NCBI GenBank assembly: GCA_002368155.1 | Contig: AP018183.1 | Coordinates: forward strand, 124,001-188,000 | Reading direction: 5' to 3' | DNA: 64,000 nt | Origin: Nostoc carneum NIES-2107 | Lineage (GTDB): Bacteria > Cyanobacteriota > Cyanobacteriia > Cyanobacteriales > Nostocaceae | Part shown: positions 9,815 through 20,000 of the stretch, in pieces | Layout of the letters: each line of letters starts with the position of its first letter | How positions within the stretch are numbered: position 1 is the first letter of the stretch | Notes under the pieces: model-generated | What the model saw: only the letters and a program-made list of their open reading frames with translations | What the model was told of the DNA's origin: nothing | Database searches by the model: none | Made by a program: the position numbers and the translations under genes

Positions 9815-10378
9815 CTAAGCTTCTATTTGCAACTCAGGTTTGACAGGGACAGGATTCGCCAAATTCCAGATATTGGGAGATGCAGAAAGAGCTGATTCAT
9901 ATATTTGCTGAAATTGTTCGCGAGTTGCGTTCCCCTTGACTGTCAATGTCCACCGGAGATCCTGATAACCTGGAGAAACGCTGGCATCAAGTTGAAAGAA
10001 GCCACGTAAATTCAATTTACCTATGCTAGTAATTTCTACCTTTTCTAGTACAATCCCTTGCATAGAACAGAGCGAAACAAAGGTCGCCACTATGCAAGCA
10101 TTTAAAGCAGATAGCAGTACTTCCTGGGGATTAGGGCCCAAATTCGTCCCTCCCAACTCTTCAGGTTCATCGATTGTCAATGTGAAGTCACGCTCGTAGG
10201 ATTGTCCTGCCCACTCTAGGGACTTTACACGAGACACGGATTGAGATCCATTAATCCAGGAAGTCGTTGCTTGAAACGCCATTTGTGCCTGATTTATATC
10301 TTGTGAAACTGCATTTACTAACTCTTGCAGTTCGCTAGGAGCAACACCGTTAATGGTTTGGATTTGTTGTGTGGTCAT
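9815..10378 (-). CDS. OsmC-family protein
   Basis: The product has 187 residues from the ATG at 10378. That start is chosen because AAGGAG lies 6 bases upstream. The central segment LGPNPQEVLLSALNACIVATF holds the conserved helix and the reactive cysteine of the OsmC/Ohr fold, with a preceding beta-rich part (YERDFTLTIDEPEELGG). The second peroxidatic cysteine is probably C114 in SLCSMQG, which is less certain. Family members reduce organic hydroperoxides. The N-terminal 30 residues are an extra helix absent from short OsmC proteins. The gene precedes the diiron oxygenase-like gene on the same strand, which suggests a shared oxidative role. Confidence 0.8.
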   Translation of the reverse strand: MTTQQIQTINGVAPSELQELVNAVSQDINQAQMAFQATTSWINGSQSVSRVKSLEWAGQSYERDFTLTIDEPEELGGTNLGPNPQEVLLSALNACIVATFVSLCSMQGIVLEKVEITSIGKLNLRGFFQLDASVSPGYQDLRWTLTVKGNATREQFQQIYESALSASPNIWNLANPVPVKPELQIEA

Positions 10379-10725
10379 GATCAGACTCCTTAATTTCATT
10401 ACCTTTAATGTTTCAGCAGCAAAGAATGAATAAAGCAGATGTTCCTTTGCTGTTCTGTAACCAGGTTATTCAATCTACCGTCCTGAAATCGTCCGCAAAT
10501 CATCTGAGCATCGTTCGGTAGGTTCACAGCGTTCCTGTCAAGCTTGATTAAAGTTCAAAAGTCGCAAGTCGCATGTGTACCCACGACTAAAGTCGTGGGA
10601 TTGAGATAGGGACACTGTGTTTCTCGTGCTGCGCGAGAAACACATCTTTTTCTTAAGGGGCGCTGTTACCCACAACTAAAGTTAATTCTTCGCGACTTGC
10701 GACTTGTCGGTAAAGCTTCCTACAG
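10379..10725. other. Structured non-coding region upstream of the OsmC gene
   Basis: No gene is visible here. AAGTCGCAAGTCGC at 10559-10572 is the exact inverse of GCGACTTGCGACTT at 10692-10705. Between them lie two strong hairpins: CCCACGACT-AA-AGTCGTGGG, and GTGTTTCTCG with CGAGAAACAC. The whole behaves like a snap-back repeat of about 150 bp, a type common in cyanobacterial intergenic DNA. IS1634 copy 1 follows immediately. Confidence 0.6.
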
Positions 10726-10815
10726 CTGTACGTTCGCTTATTTTTGAAGTGTGAGAGGAATTAACGCCTTACTGTTAAAGGAAACAATACGATTTTGGAT
10801 CTCCTAAAACCATCA

Positions 10816-11003
10816 CCGTGTAATACTTGGGAAAAGGAGAACGAGCTTTACCATGTATTACATGGTAAAAGAAATTGCGACTTTGCGTGTATTACAGGGA
10901 TGAAAGAAATATATTGAGAGACTGTTACCGGAAGTTAAGCTCTTCAGTGTAATACATGGAAGAGTAGCAATATTCAAAGTTCAATTTACGGTGTCTTACA
11001 CGG
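10816..11003. promoter_or_regulatory. Left cluster of five CCRTGTAWTACAYGG-like sites (copy 1)
   Basis: Near-palindromic 15-mers lie at 10816-10830, 10851-10865 (perfect: CCATGTATTACATGG), 10885-10899, 10945-10959 and 10989-11003. They sit between the left terminal repeat and the end of the transposase gene. Equivalent sites occur at +3208, +10039 and +13247 in the other copies. They are probably binding sites for the element's own small DNA-binding protein. Confidence 0.7.
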
Positions 11004-11081
11004 AAATTGCTAATATTGAAATGGGACTTCAATTGTGTGTATCCTCCTTCAGGAGTGGTACAGGTAATTGAGTAAGATGAA

Positions 11082-12788
11082 TTATGTCGAGCGCACCACT
11101 GAATCTATCTGATAAAGGGATTCAGGCATTTTCATTAAAGAAAGAATTTGTTTTTGAAGCGCGTTAATTGGTGTGATGAAGATGGTAGAATCAGGTAAAA
11201 AATAAAGAGTTAAATTACAAAAAGCCTTGAGCATTTGTTCAGCAGATGGGCGAGCAGTTTTTCGCTTTGGATTACCGTCATAAAGACCTGCCAAAGATTG
11301 TTGGGTTTGCTCAAGAGCCAGCCGTACTACAAACTCCATTAGAGTAAATACACGCAAAGCTATGTTCAACAGGAACATTAAGCCAGTGATTCGGTCAGTA
11401 TTTTGAAAGTAAATGGGTAGGGCTGGCAAAGAACCCCTTTTAAAACGGTGAAAACCTCGCTCTAAAAGCCATTCATCCCGATAATACATCACAGCAAGTG
11501 GTAAACTCATCTGGCTACTATCGGCATTAGTAACATACAATCGCCACCCTGCCAAAGTTTCTGCCTCCTGAATTGCAGTATCTATCTTCTGGATATGAAG
11601 TTGAAGACAAATATCTGTCAATTCCTCTGTGGTCGAGTTTTTTGATGGTCGTCCCCGTCCGAGATGACGAGTTTTTTTAGTGATCTGTTCTGTAATCATG
11701 GTTGAGAAAAAATTTTTGACACGATAGCGCTGGAGAATGTTTTCTACTTTATGGGTGAGTAGCTCCCGATCTGAGCCTGGCTTGTTAGCTAAACTTTGGA
11801 GAGCGGTTTCAGCAGTCAAGATGCGTTGCTGTTGTCCACGTATCATTGATGCGGCAAGGCTTTGGGAGTAAACTACTAAGTAGCGTTCTAGCCAACGCAC
11901 CCATTTGTTGGTTTGTTTGTTGAACCAAAACTTACCTAACTCCACTTCAAAACCTTTTCCCACCGCAGGTTCTTCTTCATCTTGTCGTGGTAAACGAATG
12001 GGCACAATTTCCGCTGGTGGGTTGAGAACCCATTGCTGAAGATATTGAGGGTGTTGCCCACTCATGGCTACAGGAACGCAGTAAATACCCCTAGAAGCGG
12101 CGATTTGAGCGCGAGTTGCAATCGACCCAGCTTTACAATCAGCGATGAAGACAAACTTTTTATGTCCAATCACTTGTGCTATTTTTTGCCAAGTGGGGAA
12201 ATATAATGGGTCGTCAGCTCCATTACCTTCAAGGGTTGTGCTGACTAATGGCATTCCCATTGGGTCAAGGGTTGCCAATAATTGACGGTATTGCAACAAA
12301 TCTGGGCGTTTGTCCTTGGAATAGCCATAACGTAATATATTTTCTTCTGGAGAATCTCCCTGTTGATGATTCACGCTAAAACTAGTCGTATCGGTTCGTG
12401 CCACTTGTGTGGGCAATTCGTAGGCGCGAATCAGATTTTGTCCTAACTTGACCTCTATTTCCTGCGTTGCTTGTGTTTGCTTACCTAACTCTTCGACTAC
12501 CCTTGCCAATCTGTCATCACTGGTATCTTTTTCTCCTATCGACCACCCTGTACTTAACTCTAAAATCCTTCGATGTGCCTTTACCCATGATTCCACTGCA
12601 CACAACCGATGGTCTGATTGAGTAATTATGTATGTCAGTAACAATACACTCAATTGACCATAACTCATGCCTTTGTGGTTTCCGTGTGGTTTTTTGAGTT
12701 TTTGGTCAATACATTTAGCTATCCCCATCTGAACAAGCCATTCCACGATGACGGGAATATCGTCAATCCGCTCAGAACTTATGTCCAC
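11082..12788 (-). CDS. IS1634-family transposase (copy 1)
   Basis: The product is a 568-residue DDE transposase. The N-terminal part (1-110) resembles the DUF4277 segment of IS1634-type enzymes. Catalytic residues are readable as D133 in ARTDTTSFSVN, D217 in FIADCKAGS and E443 in EWLLERGFHRFKRG, with the long insertion typical of the family between the last two. The gene starts 36 bp after the stop of the small DNA-binding gene and is probably co-transcribed with it. It is full length and identical in all four copies, so all four are probably functional or very recent. Confidence 0.93.
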   Translation of the reverse strand: MDISSERIDDIPVIVEWLVQMGIAKCIDQKLKKPHGNHKGMSYGQLSVLLLTYIITQSDHRLCAVESWVKAHRRILELSTGWSIGEKDTSDDRLARVVEELGKQTQATQEIEVKLGQNLIRAYELPTQVARTDTTSFSVNHQQGDSPEENILRYGYSKDKRPDLLQYRQLLATLDPMGMPLVSTTLEGNGADDPLYFPTWQKIAQVIGHKKFVFIADCKAGSIATRAQIAASRGIYCVPVAMSGQHPQYLQQWVLNPPAEIVPIRLPRQDEEEPAVGKGFEVELGKFWFNKQTNKWVRWLERYLVVYSQSLAASMIRGQQQRILTAETALQSLANKPGSDRELLTHKVENILQRYRVKNFFSTMITEQITKKTRHLGRGRPSKNSTTEELTDICLQLHIQKIDTAIQEAETLAGWRLYVTNADSSQMSLPLAVMYYRDEWLLERGFHRFKRGSLPALPIYFQNTDRITGLMFLLNIALRVFTLMEFVVRLALEQTQQSLAGLYDGNPKRKTARPSAEQMLKAFCNLTLYFLPDSTIFITPINALQKQILSLMKMPESLYQIDSVVRST

Positions 12789-12824
12789 TGTTTTCCCCGC
12801 TTACTGATACAAAACAGCGAATTC

Positions 12825-13220
12825 CTACTGTTGTGTATACTCGCTATTTAGTACCACAATAAAATGATTGAGGGCTTTGAGTGCTGCTTTGTAGCCCGGT
12901 GATTGCTTACCTAACTTCAACTCCAATATTACTTGGTTACGTAAACTTTCGAGTGTTGCCACCTTTAGAGGCATGGTCGCAACTTCAACAACACTAGTTT
13001 TGGCTTTATGTGCCAACTTTTTTTCCCGTGTAATACTTGGATGAGCATTCCTTCTAATCACCTGTTCAACGTAATCAGCTCTAGTCATACCCAAGCATTC
13101 GGCAGCGATCCCCAAAGCCTTCCAGGTTTCATCCGTTAATCTTAAAGAGCGCACTTGACGATAATCATCGTCTTTGAGGGCGAACTTCCCTTGAATATCC
13201 CGCTTTAACATTCGCCTCAT
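12825..13220 (-). CDS. IS-encoded ribbon-helix-helix-like DNA-binding protein (copy 1)
   Basis: This is a basic protein of 131 residues from the ATG at 13220, or 141 residues from a TTG at 13250. I prefer the ATG. The segment RSLRLTDETWKALGIAAECLGMTRADYVEQVIRR has the strand-helix-helix spacing of ribbon-helix-helix (CopG/Arc-like) regulators. IS1634 elements normally carry only a transposase, so this is an accessory gene. A palindromic site (13221-13235) touches its start codon and another (13026-13040) lies inside it, which suggests autoregulation. Alternative roles are help with end recognition or copy-number control. Confidence 0.65.
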   Translation of the reverse strand: MRRMLKRDIQGKFALKDDDYRQVRSLRLTDETWKALGIAAECLGMTRADYVEQVIRRNAHPSITREKKLAHKAKTSVVEVATMPLKVATLESLRNQVILELKLGKQSPGYKAALKALNHFIVVLNSEYTQQ

Positions 13221-13362
13221 CCGTGTATTACATCGTAAGTTTAACCCCAAATTAGTGAAGTTTAAAGTGTAATATTCAGTATTACAGATGAGATGTTAAT
13301 GAGCCATAGCTTCCATGTAATACATGGAAAGGGCTTTTTTCCTTTTTCCATGTATTACACGG
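13221..13362. promoter_or_regulatory. Right cluster of palindromic sites (copy 1)
   Basis: Sites lie at 13221-13235 (CCGTGTATTACATCG), about 13265-13279 (AGTGTAATATTCAG, degenerate), 13313-13327 (CCATGTAATACATGG) and 13348-13362 (CCATGTATTACACGG). A fifth lies inside the small gene at 13026-13040. They fill the space between the promoter of the two-gene operon and the right terminal repeat. Confidence 0.7.
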
Positions 13363-13452
13363 TGATGCTTTTAGGATATCCAAAATCGTATTGTTTCCTT
13401 TAACAGTAAGGCATTAATTCCTCTCACCCTTTAAAAATGAGCGAACGTACAG

Positions 13453-13745
13453 TACAGGTGGGCTTTTGGTGAAGCAATGCTTCACAAGGAAGTTGCGAAG
13501 TCGATCACAACTTTCTCCCCCAGGTACCCCGGCTACCCTAGTACTCTGCCAAGACAACTTTGCGTTGTGGTCAGCAGAGGAGCGGAGGGGCAGAGGGGCA
13601 GAGGGGAAAGATTTACTACAAGTTTCTCCTCCGCTCCCTTGCTCCCCTGCTCCCCTGCCCACCACCACATAGCAATTTTGGGTTGGTGCACTACTAGCCC
13701 CCCAGCTATTAGCAGCAGTAGAGGAGTGGCGATCGCACTGCCAAA
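13453..13745. repeat. Spacer between IS1634 copies 1 and 2
   Basis: No gene is apparent. It holds the small palindrome TGAAGCAATGCTTCA near 13470. At 13578-13660 there is a low-complexity stretch of GAGGGGCAG-type units followed by an inverse CTCCCCTG-type array, a pattern common in Nostoc intergenic DNA. The same 481-bp spacer recurs at 23492-23972. Confidence 0.6.
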
Positions 13746-13933
13746 TTAAGAAGCGATCGCTGCGCCAAAGCCTGCGGCTAACTCAGGTGTATCGGTATGA
13801 GGGTAGATTAAGGTTGCTGTCCAAACTTGTTCAACAGGCTGACCAATTTGACGGTAGAGCGATCGCACATCTTCAGCATTAGCAGCAGCAAACACATTAA
13901 TCAAGCGTGTTCCATCACAGGATGCAGCACAAA
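13746..13933 (-). pseudogene. 3' part of the split DUF4242-like gene
   Basis: Read on the minus strand from the IS2 junction, this continues the frame of the gene fragment that ends in the IS at 16661. Joining across the CACAAA target repeat gives QQIFCAASCDGTRLINVFAA, followed by AEDVRSLYRQIGQPVEQVW and a TAA stop at 13746-13748. The segment is the second of two similar ferredoxin-like domains of the DUF4242 (nickel-binding SCO4226-like) type. It has no start of its own and is dead after the insertion. Confidence 0.85.
13928..13933. repeat. Target duplication CACAAA, left side of IS1634 copy 2
   Basis: CACAAA at 13928-13933 is repeated at 16661-16666 directly after the right end of copy 2. 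This is a 6-bp duplication proving simple transposition into the split gene. Confidence 0.9.
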
Positions 13934-14289
13934 CTGTACGTTCGCTTATTTTTGAAGTGTGAGAGGAATTAACGCCTTACTGTTAAAGGAAACAATACGA
14001 TTTTGGATCTCCTAAAACCATCACCGTGTAATACTTGGGAAAAGGAGAACGAGCTTTACCATGTATTACATGGTAAAAGAAATTGCGACTTTGCGTGTAT
14101 TACAGGGATGAAAGAAATATATTGAGAGACTGTTACCGGAAGTTAAGCTCTTCAGTGTAATACATGGAAGAGTAGCAATATTCAAAGTTCAATTTACGGT
14201 GTCTTACACGGAAATTGCTAATATTGAAATGGGACTTCAATTGTGTGTATCCTCCTTCAGGAGTGGTACAGGTAATTGAGTAAGATGAA

Positions 14290-15996
14290 TTATGTCGAGC
14301 GCACCACTGAATCTATCTGATAAAGGGATTCAGGCATTTTCATTAAAGAAAGAATTTGTTTTTGAAGCGCGTTAATTGGTGTGATGAAGATGGTAGAATC
14401 AGGTAAAAAATAAAGAGTTAAATTACAAAAAGCCTTGAGCATTTGTTCAGCAGATGGGCGAGCAGTTTTTCGCTTTGGATTACCGTCATAAAGACCTGCC
14501 AAAGATTGTTGGGTTTGCTCAAGAGCCAGCCGTACTACAAACTCCATTAGAGTAAATACACGCAAAGCTATGTTCAACAGGAACATTAAGCCAGTGATTC
14601 GGTCAGTATTTTGAAAGTAAATGGGTAGGGCTGGCAAAGAACCCCTTTTAAAACGGTGAAAACCTCGCTCTAAAAGCCATTCATCCCGATAATACATCAC
14701 AGCAAGTGGTAAACTCATCTGGCTACTATCGGCATTAGTAACATACAATCGCCACCCTGCCAAAGTTTCTGCCTCCTGAATTGCAGTATCTATCTTCTGG
14801 ATATGAAGTTGAAGACAAATATCTGTCAATTCCTCTGTGGTCGAGTTTTTTGATGGTCGTCCCCGTCCGAGATGACGAGTTTTTTTAGTGATCTGTTCTG
14901 TAATCATGGTTGAGAAAAAATTTTTGACACGATAGCGCTGGAGAATGTTTTCTACTTTATGGGTGAGTAGCTCCCGATCTGAGCCTGGCTTGTTAGCTAA
15001 ACTTTGGAGAGCGGTTTCAGCAGTCAAGATGCGTTGCTGTTGTCCACGTATCATTGATGCGGCAAGGCTTTGGGAGTAAACTACTAAGTAGCGTTCTAGC
15101 CAACGCACCCATTTGTTGGTTTGTTTGTTGAACCAAAACTTACCTAACTCCACTTCAAAACCTTTTCCCACCGCAGGTTCTTCTTCATCTTGTCGTGGTA
15201 AACGAATGGGCACAATTTCCGCTGGTGGGTTGAGAACCCATTGCTGAAGATATTGAGGGTGTTGCCCACTCATGGCTACAGGAACGCAGTAAATACCCCT
15301 AGAAGCGGCGATTTGAGCGCGAGTTGCAATCGACCCAGCTTTACAATCAGCGATGAAGACAAACTTTTTATGTCCAATCACTTGTGCTATTTTTTGCCAA
15401 GTGGGGAAATATAATGGGTCGTCAGCTCCATTACCTTCAAGGGTTGTGCTGACTAATGGCATTCCCATTGGGTCAAGGGTTGCCAATAATTGACGGTATT
15501 GCAACAAATCTGGGCGTTTGTCCTTGGAATAGCCATAACGTAATATATTTTCTTCTGGAGAATCTCCCTGTTGATGATTCACGCTAAAACTAGTCGTATC
15601 GGTTCGTGCCACTTGTGTGGGCAATTCGTAGGCGCGAATCAGATTTTGTCCTAACTTGACCTCTATTTCCTGCGTTGCTTGTGTTTGCTTACCTAACTCT
15701 TCGACTACCCTTGCCAATCTGTCATCACTGGTATCTTTTTCTCCTATCGACCACCCTGTACTTAACTCTAAAATCCTTCGATGTGCCTTTACCCATGATT
15801 CCACTGCACACAACCGATGGTCTGATTGAGTAATTATGTATGTCAGTAACAATACACTCAATTGACCATAACTCATGCCTTTGTGGTTTCCGTGTGGTTT
15901 TTTGAGTTTTTGGTCAATACATTTAGCTATCCCCATCTGAACAAGCCATTCCACGATGACGGGAATATCGTCAATCCGCTCAGAACTTATGTCCAC
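14290..15996 (-). CDS. IS1634-family transposase (copy 2)
   Basis: The 568-residue product is the same as in copy 1 (D133, D217, E443) and is intact. It is transcribed from the side of the element facing the regulator gene, and its stop lies toward the 3' fragment of the split gene. Confidence 0.93.
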   Translation of the reverse strand: MDISSERIDDIPVIVEWLVQMGIAKCIDQKLKKPHGNHKGMSYGQLSVLLLTYIITQSDHRLCAVESWVKAHRRILELSTGWSIGEKDTSDDRLARVVEELGKQTQATQEIEVKLGQNLIRAYELPTQVARTDTTSFSVNHQQGDSPEENILRYGYSKDKRPDLLQYRQLLATLDPMGMPLVSTTLEGNGADDPLYFPTWQKIAQVIGHKKFVFIADCKAGSIATRAQIAASRGIYCVPVAMSGQHPQYLQQWVLNPPAEIVPIRLPRQDEEEPAVGKGFEVELGKFWFNKQTNKWVRWLERYLVVYSQSLAASMIRGQQQRILTAETALQSLANKPGSDRELLTHKVENILQRYRVKNFFSTMITEQITKKTRHLGRGRPSKNSTTEELTDICLQLHIQKIDTAIQEAETLAGWRLYVTNADSSQMSLPLAVMYYRDEWLLERGFHRFKRGSLPALPIYFQNTDRITGLMFLLNIALRVFTLMEFVVRLALEQTQQSLAGLYDGNPKRKTARPSAEQMLKAFCNLTLYFLPDSTIFITPINALQKQILSLMKMPESLYQIDSVVRST

Positions 15997-16032
15997 TGTT
16001 TTCCCCGCTTACTGATACAAAACAGCGAATTC

Positions 16033-16428
16033 CTACTGTTGTGTATACTCGCTATTTAGTACCACAATAAAATGATTGAGGGCTTTGAGTGCTGCTTTGT
16101 AGCCCGGTGATTGCTTACCTAACTTCAACTCCAATATTACTTGGTTACGTAAACTTTCGAGTGTTGCCACCTTTAGAGGCATGGTCGCAACTTCAACAAC
16201 ACTAGTTTTGGCTTTATGTGCCAACTTTTTTTCCCGTGTAATACTTGGATGAGCATTCCTTCTAATCACCTGTTCAACGTAATCAGCTCTAGTCATACCC
16301 AAGCATTCGGCAGCGATCCCCAAAGCCTTCCAGGTTTCATCCGTTAATCTTAAAGAGCGCACTTGACGATAATCATCGTCTTTGAGGGCGAACTTCCCTT
16401 GAATATCCCGCTTTAACATTCGCCTCAT
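16033..16428 (-). CDS. IS-encoded ribbon-helix-helix-like protein (copy 2)
   Basis: The 131-residue product from the ATG at 16428 (or 141 from the TTG at 16458) is identical to the copy 1 protein. It lies 36 bp upstream of the transposase start. A palindromic site adjoins its start codon. Confidence 0.65.
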   Translation of the reverse strand: MRRMLKRDIQGKFALKDDDYRQVRSLRLTDETWKALGIAAECLGMTRADYVEQVIRRNAHPSITREKKLAHKAKTSVVEVATMPLKVATLESLRNQVILELKLGKQSPGYKAALKALNHFIVVLNSEYTQQ

Positions 16429-16631
16429 CCGTGTATTACATCGTAAGTTTAACCCCAAATTAGTGAAGTTTAAAGTGTAATATTCAGTATTACAGATGAG
16501 ATGTTAATGAGCCATAGCTTCCATGTAATACATGGAAAGGGCTTTTTTCCTTTTTCCATGTATTACACGGTGATGCTTTTAGGATATCCAAAATCGTATT
16601 GTTTCCTTTAACAGTAAGGCATTAATTCCTC

Positions 16632-17069
16632 TCACCCTTTAAAAATGAGCGAACGTACAGCACAAAAAATCTGTTGAATGTTTAATTCCTGAAAATAGCC
16701 CTCTGCTTGATGCTTGCTTTCCTGATCAATTGCTTTTGTGATTGGTGGTTCGTAATTGACCTCTGCAATGACTAGAGAACAGCCCTGAGGCAAGTTGATC
16801 GGCTCTCGATCCAACCACAGATGTGCCTGCCATACCCGTTGAAACTGCACTCCCGCTTCACGGTAGGCTTCCCGTATGGCATCTGTATAAGGAACTTGAT
16901 GCAAACAAATGGAGCGATCACCCTGTGCTGATACCAGAGAATACTGCCATTGAATATTCCGTGCTTTGATACACCCAGCAAAGCTTTGCACAATCTCCAT
17001 CCAATGCTCATAGGTCATGGGTACAGAGACTGGTGGCGAAAATAACATTTGTGTAATTGCAAATCTCAT
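16632..17069 (-). pseudogene. 5' part of the split DUF4242-like gene
   Basis: Native coding sequence runs from the ATG at 17069 to 16661. The last nine codons to 16632 are read from IS1634 copy 2. The native part holds a first ferredoxin-like domain (YEHWMEIVQSF, YTDAIREAYREAGVQFQRVW) and the start of the second. With the piece at 13746-13933 the original protein would have about 195 residues in two related DUF4242-like domains. The ATG overlaps the TGA of the regulator as ATGA, so the gene was translationally coupled to it and is probably its target or partner. The IS insertion removes the second domain. Confidence 0.85.
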
Positions 17070-20000
17070 GCAGTTTTCCCCCTCGATTGCGGGTGAATTG
17101 ATTCGTGCAGATATGCCTCTAAAGCAGCAATGGACTGTTGCGCCTGGGCACTTAAGGTAGAATCCTTGAGCCGAGTTTTCATCTCAGCAAAATGCTGCTG
17201 GGCACAATTGAAATTGCCGCGTTGATGATTAGCTTGGATAACTACAGCCCAAGCTAGGGCGATTTCGCTGCAATTATTAACCAGCTGTGCCGCTTCCAGA
17301 GCTTTCTCGGCTCGGGCGATCGCTTGTGTCAAATCCCCTTGTGCTAAATCCCACCGGGCGGCGATGGTTTGGACGTAAGCCAGCATCCGAGGGGAATCGA
17401 TGCGTTGCAGCACTTGGCAGGATTGCTCGAGAATTTCTGTGGCATTCTGCTTGTGAAGTAAATACTGAGTCAGAGCATTTAGGGCGGCGGCATGGGGAGC
17501 CTCACTACCTTCACCCATTTGTGCAGCTACATGAATCAGCTCGTTGCCGTCATTCAATGCGGCGGCTGGGTTGCCAGTTTCCAATTCCAACATGACTAAA
17601 TTGGTGAGGCAGGTACATTCGCGCCAATGGTCACAAGCCACCTGTGCCATTTGCCAGCCCTGACGCAGCAGCGATTGTGCTTGTTCGCTGTCTCCTTGGA
17701 AGCGACGCACACAACCAAGTCCAAAGGGAATATCGATAGCAGAAGTACCCAAGCGATCGCTAATGGATTGGGCTTCTAACAACAGTGCTTCGGCGCGGGT
17801 CATTTCTCGCCCAATTTCTGCCAAACAAGCCCCAGTATGAGCCAGCATATACATGGTGGTGGCAGGACTAGCGCTGCGTCCTTGCTCTGCAGCCCGCAGG
17901 GAATACTGCTGTACTTCACTTAGGTTCCCGTGGTCATAATTGAGGACAATCAACGCTTCCAGCCCAGTTGCTTCATCTTCTTTAAGTTTCAAGGTTGCGG
18001 CCTCCTGAATTAGAGATTGCAACTCTTGTTTGAGCGCAGCCGCTTGCTGCTTAGGTACTCCTGCTTTCACGCTGGTTTTCAGCAAGTTCAGGTGGAGGTG
18101 AATGCGTTCGGTTGTGCTTAAATACTGGCAATGACGAATGCCTCGCTGGGTAAGTTCAGCTGCTTCACCATAGGCAAAAACCCGTAAACAACGCTCTGCT
18201 GCCTGCAAACAGGCGGTTGCAGCCAGGGCATGATCGCTACCCAGATCGGCATGGCGAGCAACATCATTAATGAGTGGGGAAGTCGGAGTGGCGATCGCAT
18301 TTAAAGTCTGGGCAATGTGGGTATGAATCAATCTGCGTCGGGGTTCGGAAAACTGCTCGTAAGCTACTTGCCTGACAATATCATGGGCAAAGTTGTAGCA
18401 CATTTCGCCAGCGATCGCGTTACCAGGACGAATGATGCCATGCTGTTCTAAGCGATCAATGGCGCTAAGTAATCTTGGTAGGGAGAAATCTGCCACCTTT
18501 GCCAGGGTTGTAGGATTGAAGCTATGTCCTAACGCCGCCATCCAAGGCATTAATTCTTGCGTTGTTTCATCTAATTGTCGCAATCGCCCTTGAATTAACA
18601 TTTCTAAGGTGTCGGCTGCTGTACGCTCCGATTGAGCGTGAGCACGGACAATTTCTAAGGTAAACAGGGGATTGCCACCACTACTGGTAAAAATGCGATC
18701 GTCATCAGCAATATATCCAACTGCTTGAGCCAATGCTAAAGTTTGCAGACTATCCAGAGGTGTTAGTTCCACCTTGCGAATGCGATGTTCCCGGTGCAGG
18801 GTTTGAATAAACTTATCAGCTGGTGGATTGGCTGCGATTTCTCGTTTGCGGGCAGCACAGGCAAACCAAATTCCTTTCTGCTGATTGAGCAGGCGCACAG
18901 CGTAGTGCAAAAAGGCGATGGAGGTTTCGTCTAACCATTGGATATCATCCAGCACTACCAGCACAGGGGCAGTTGTGGCTAATTGGCTAATGAACTGGAC
19001 TGCTAAATCAAATACTCGCCCGCGGTTTAAGGTGGCTACTGATTCTACATTCAGCACCAGAGATCTCAATTCATCCAGAAATTTCGTTGCGCCGATGGCT
19101 TGAAACATATCTACCCAAACACCATAGGGACGCAACATTTCTGCCTCATATCCCCGCCCCCAAAGCACATAGCTGCCACTAGCTTGGACAGTTTTTGCCA
19201 ATTCCTCCAACAGTCGGGTTTTGCCAATGCCAGGTTCACCTAAGATCCACAACAGATCCGATTGCTCCTGCTGTTGGCATTGCGATCGCCATTCCTCAAT
19301 AGCAGCCCATTCTGTCTCTCGCCCAATCAAGGGAAGCTCTGCTGTCACAGTCAGAGTAAGTGAAGAAATGGGAATTAGCTGGGAAAAGTCTGGTGTTTGG
19401 GTACTTACTGTACAGGCGGATGGTGACGATGGAGCATCCTCCAGGAGCAGCAATTCTTCATAAAGCTTGTAGGTTGTGGGACTGGGATTAACCCCCAACT
19501 CAGCTTGCAGTGTGGTCATGCAATGGTGATAGACTCGCAGGGCACTGGCGCGATCGCCCTGCCCCGCATGGAGCCGCATCAGGTGACAATAAGCGGGTTC
19601 ATAGAGTGGATCAATGCGCTGCAACTGTTGGGCATAAAAGATTGCCGAACGCTGGTCTTTTTGATTGGTTAGTAGGGTAACTAGCTTATCCAAAGCAGCG
19701 ATCGTCTGTTGCCGCAGTTTCTCGCGATAGGGAACAATCCAGTCGTCGTAACAACTGGGCAGCAAGTCTCCCCGGTAGAGCTTTGCTGCCTGTTCTAGAG
19801 ATGAGATTGTAGATTGGGCGTTAGTCGAAGACCGCTCCGCAAGGAGCATCGCACTTTCAAATTCGGCTACATCAGTGCGGCAATTCTCATCGCATAGCCA
19901 TTGGATTGTTTTCGTTTCAATATGTAACCAGCGATCAACAGCAGGAATCACTTGCTTTAATTCATGCAACCGTCGCCGTAAATTGGCTTTGGCATCGGTA

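Larger units (their letters stand above)
10726..13452 (-). mobile_element. IS1634-family element with accessory DNA-binding gene, copy 1
   Basis: The element is 2727 bp and bounded by CTGTACGTTCGC and GCGAACGTACAG. The terminal inverted repeat extends about 116 bp with nine mismatches, far longer than the short repeats usual for IS. The flanks are TACAG at 10721-10725 and TACAG at 13453-13457, a 5-bp target duplication. It carries two genes on the minus strand and two clusters of palindromic sites. Three further copies of identical length lie in the window. Confidence 0.9.
13934..16660 (-). mobile_element. IS1634-family element, copy 2 (splits a gene)
   Basis: The 2727 bp are identical in layout to copy 1. 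The flanks are CACAAA direct repeats, the insertion being inside the DUF4242-like gene. The palindromic site clusters are at +3208 relative to copy 1. Confidence 0.93.

Noticed and set aside
10559-10705. Hairpin-rich region as a tRNA or riboswitch
   Set aside because: No cloverleaf or known riboswitch core is visible. The inverted outer repeats fit a snap-back repeat better.
12654-12851. 65-codon plus-strand frame present in all four IS1634 copies
   Set aside because: It is antisense to the transposase N-terminus and is repeated only because the element is.
13414-13749. Open frames of 68-90 codons in the 481-bp spacer
   Set aside because: They run through low-complexity GGGGCAG/CTCCCC DNA and into IS ends, and their translations lack coding character.
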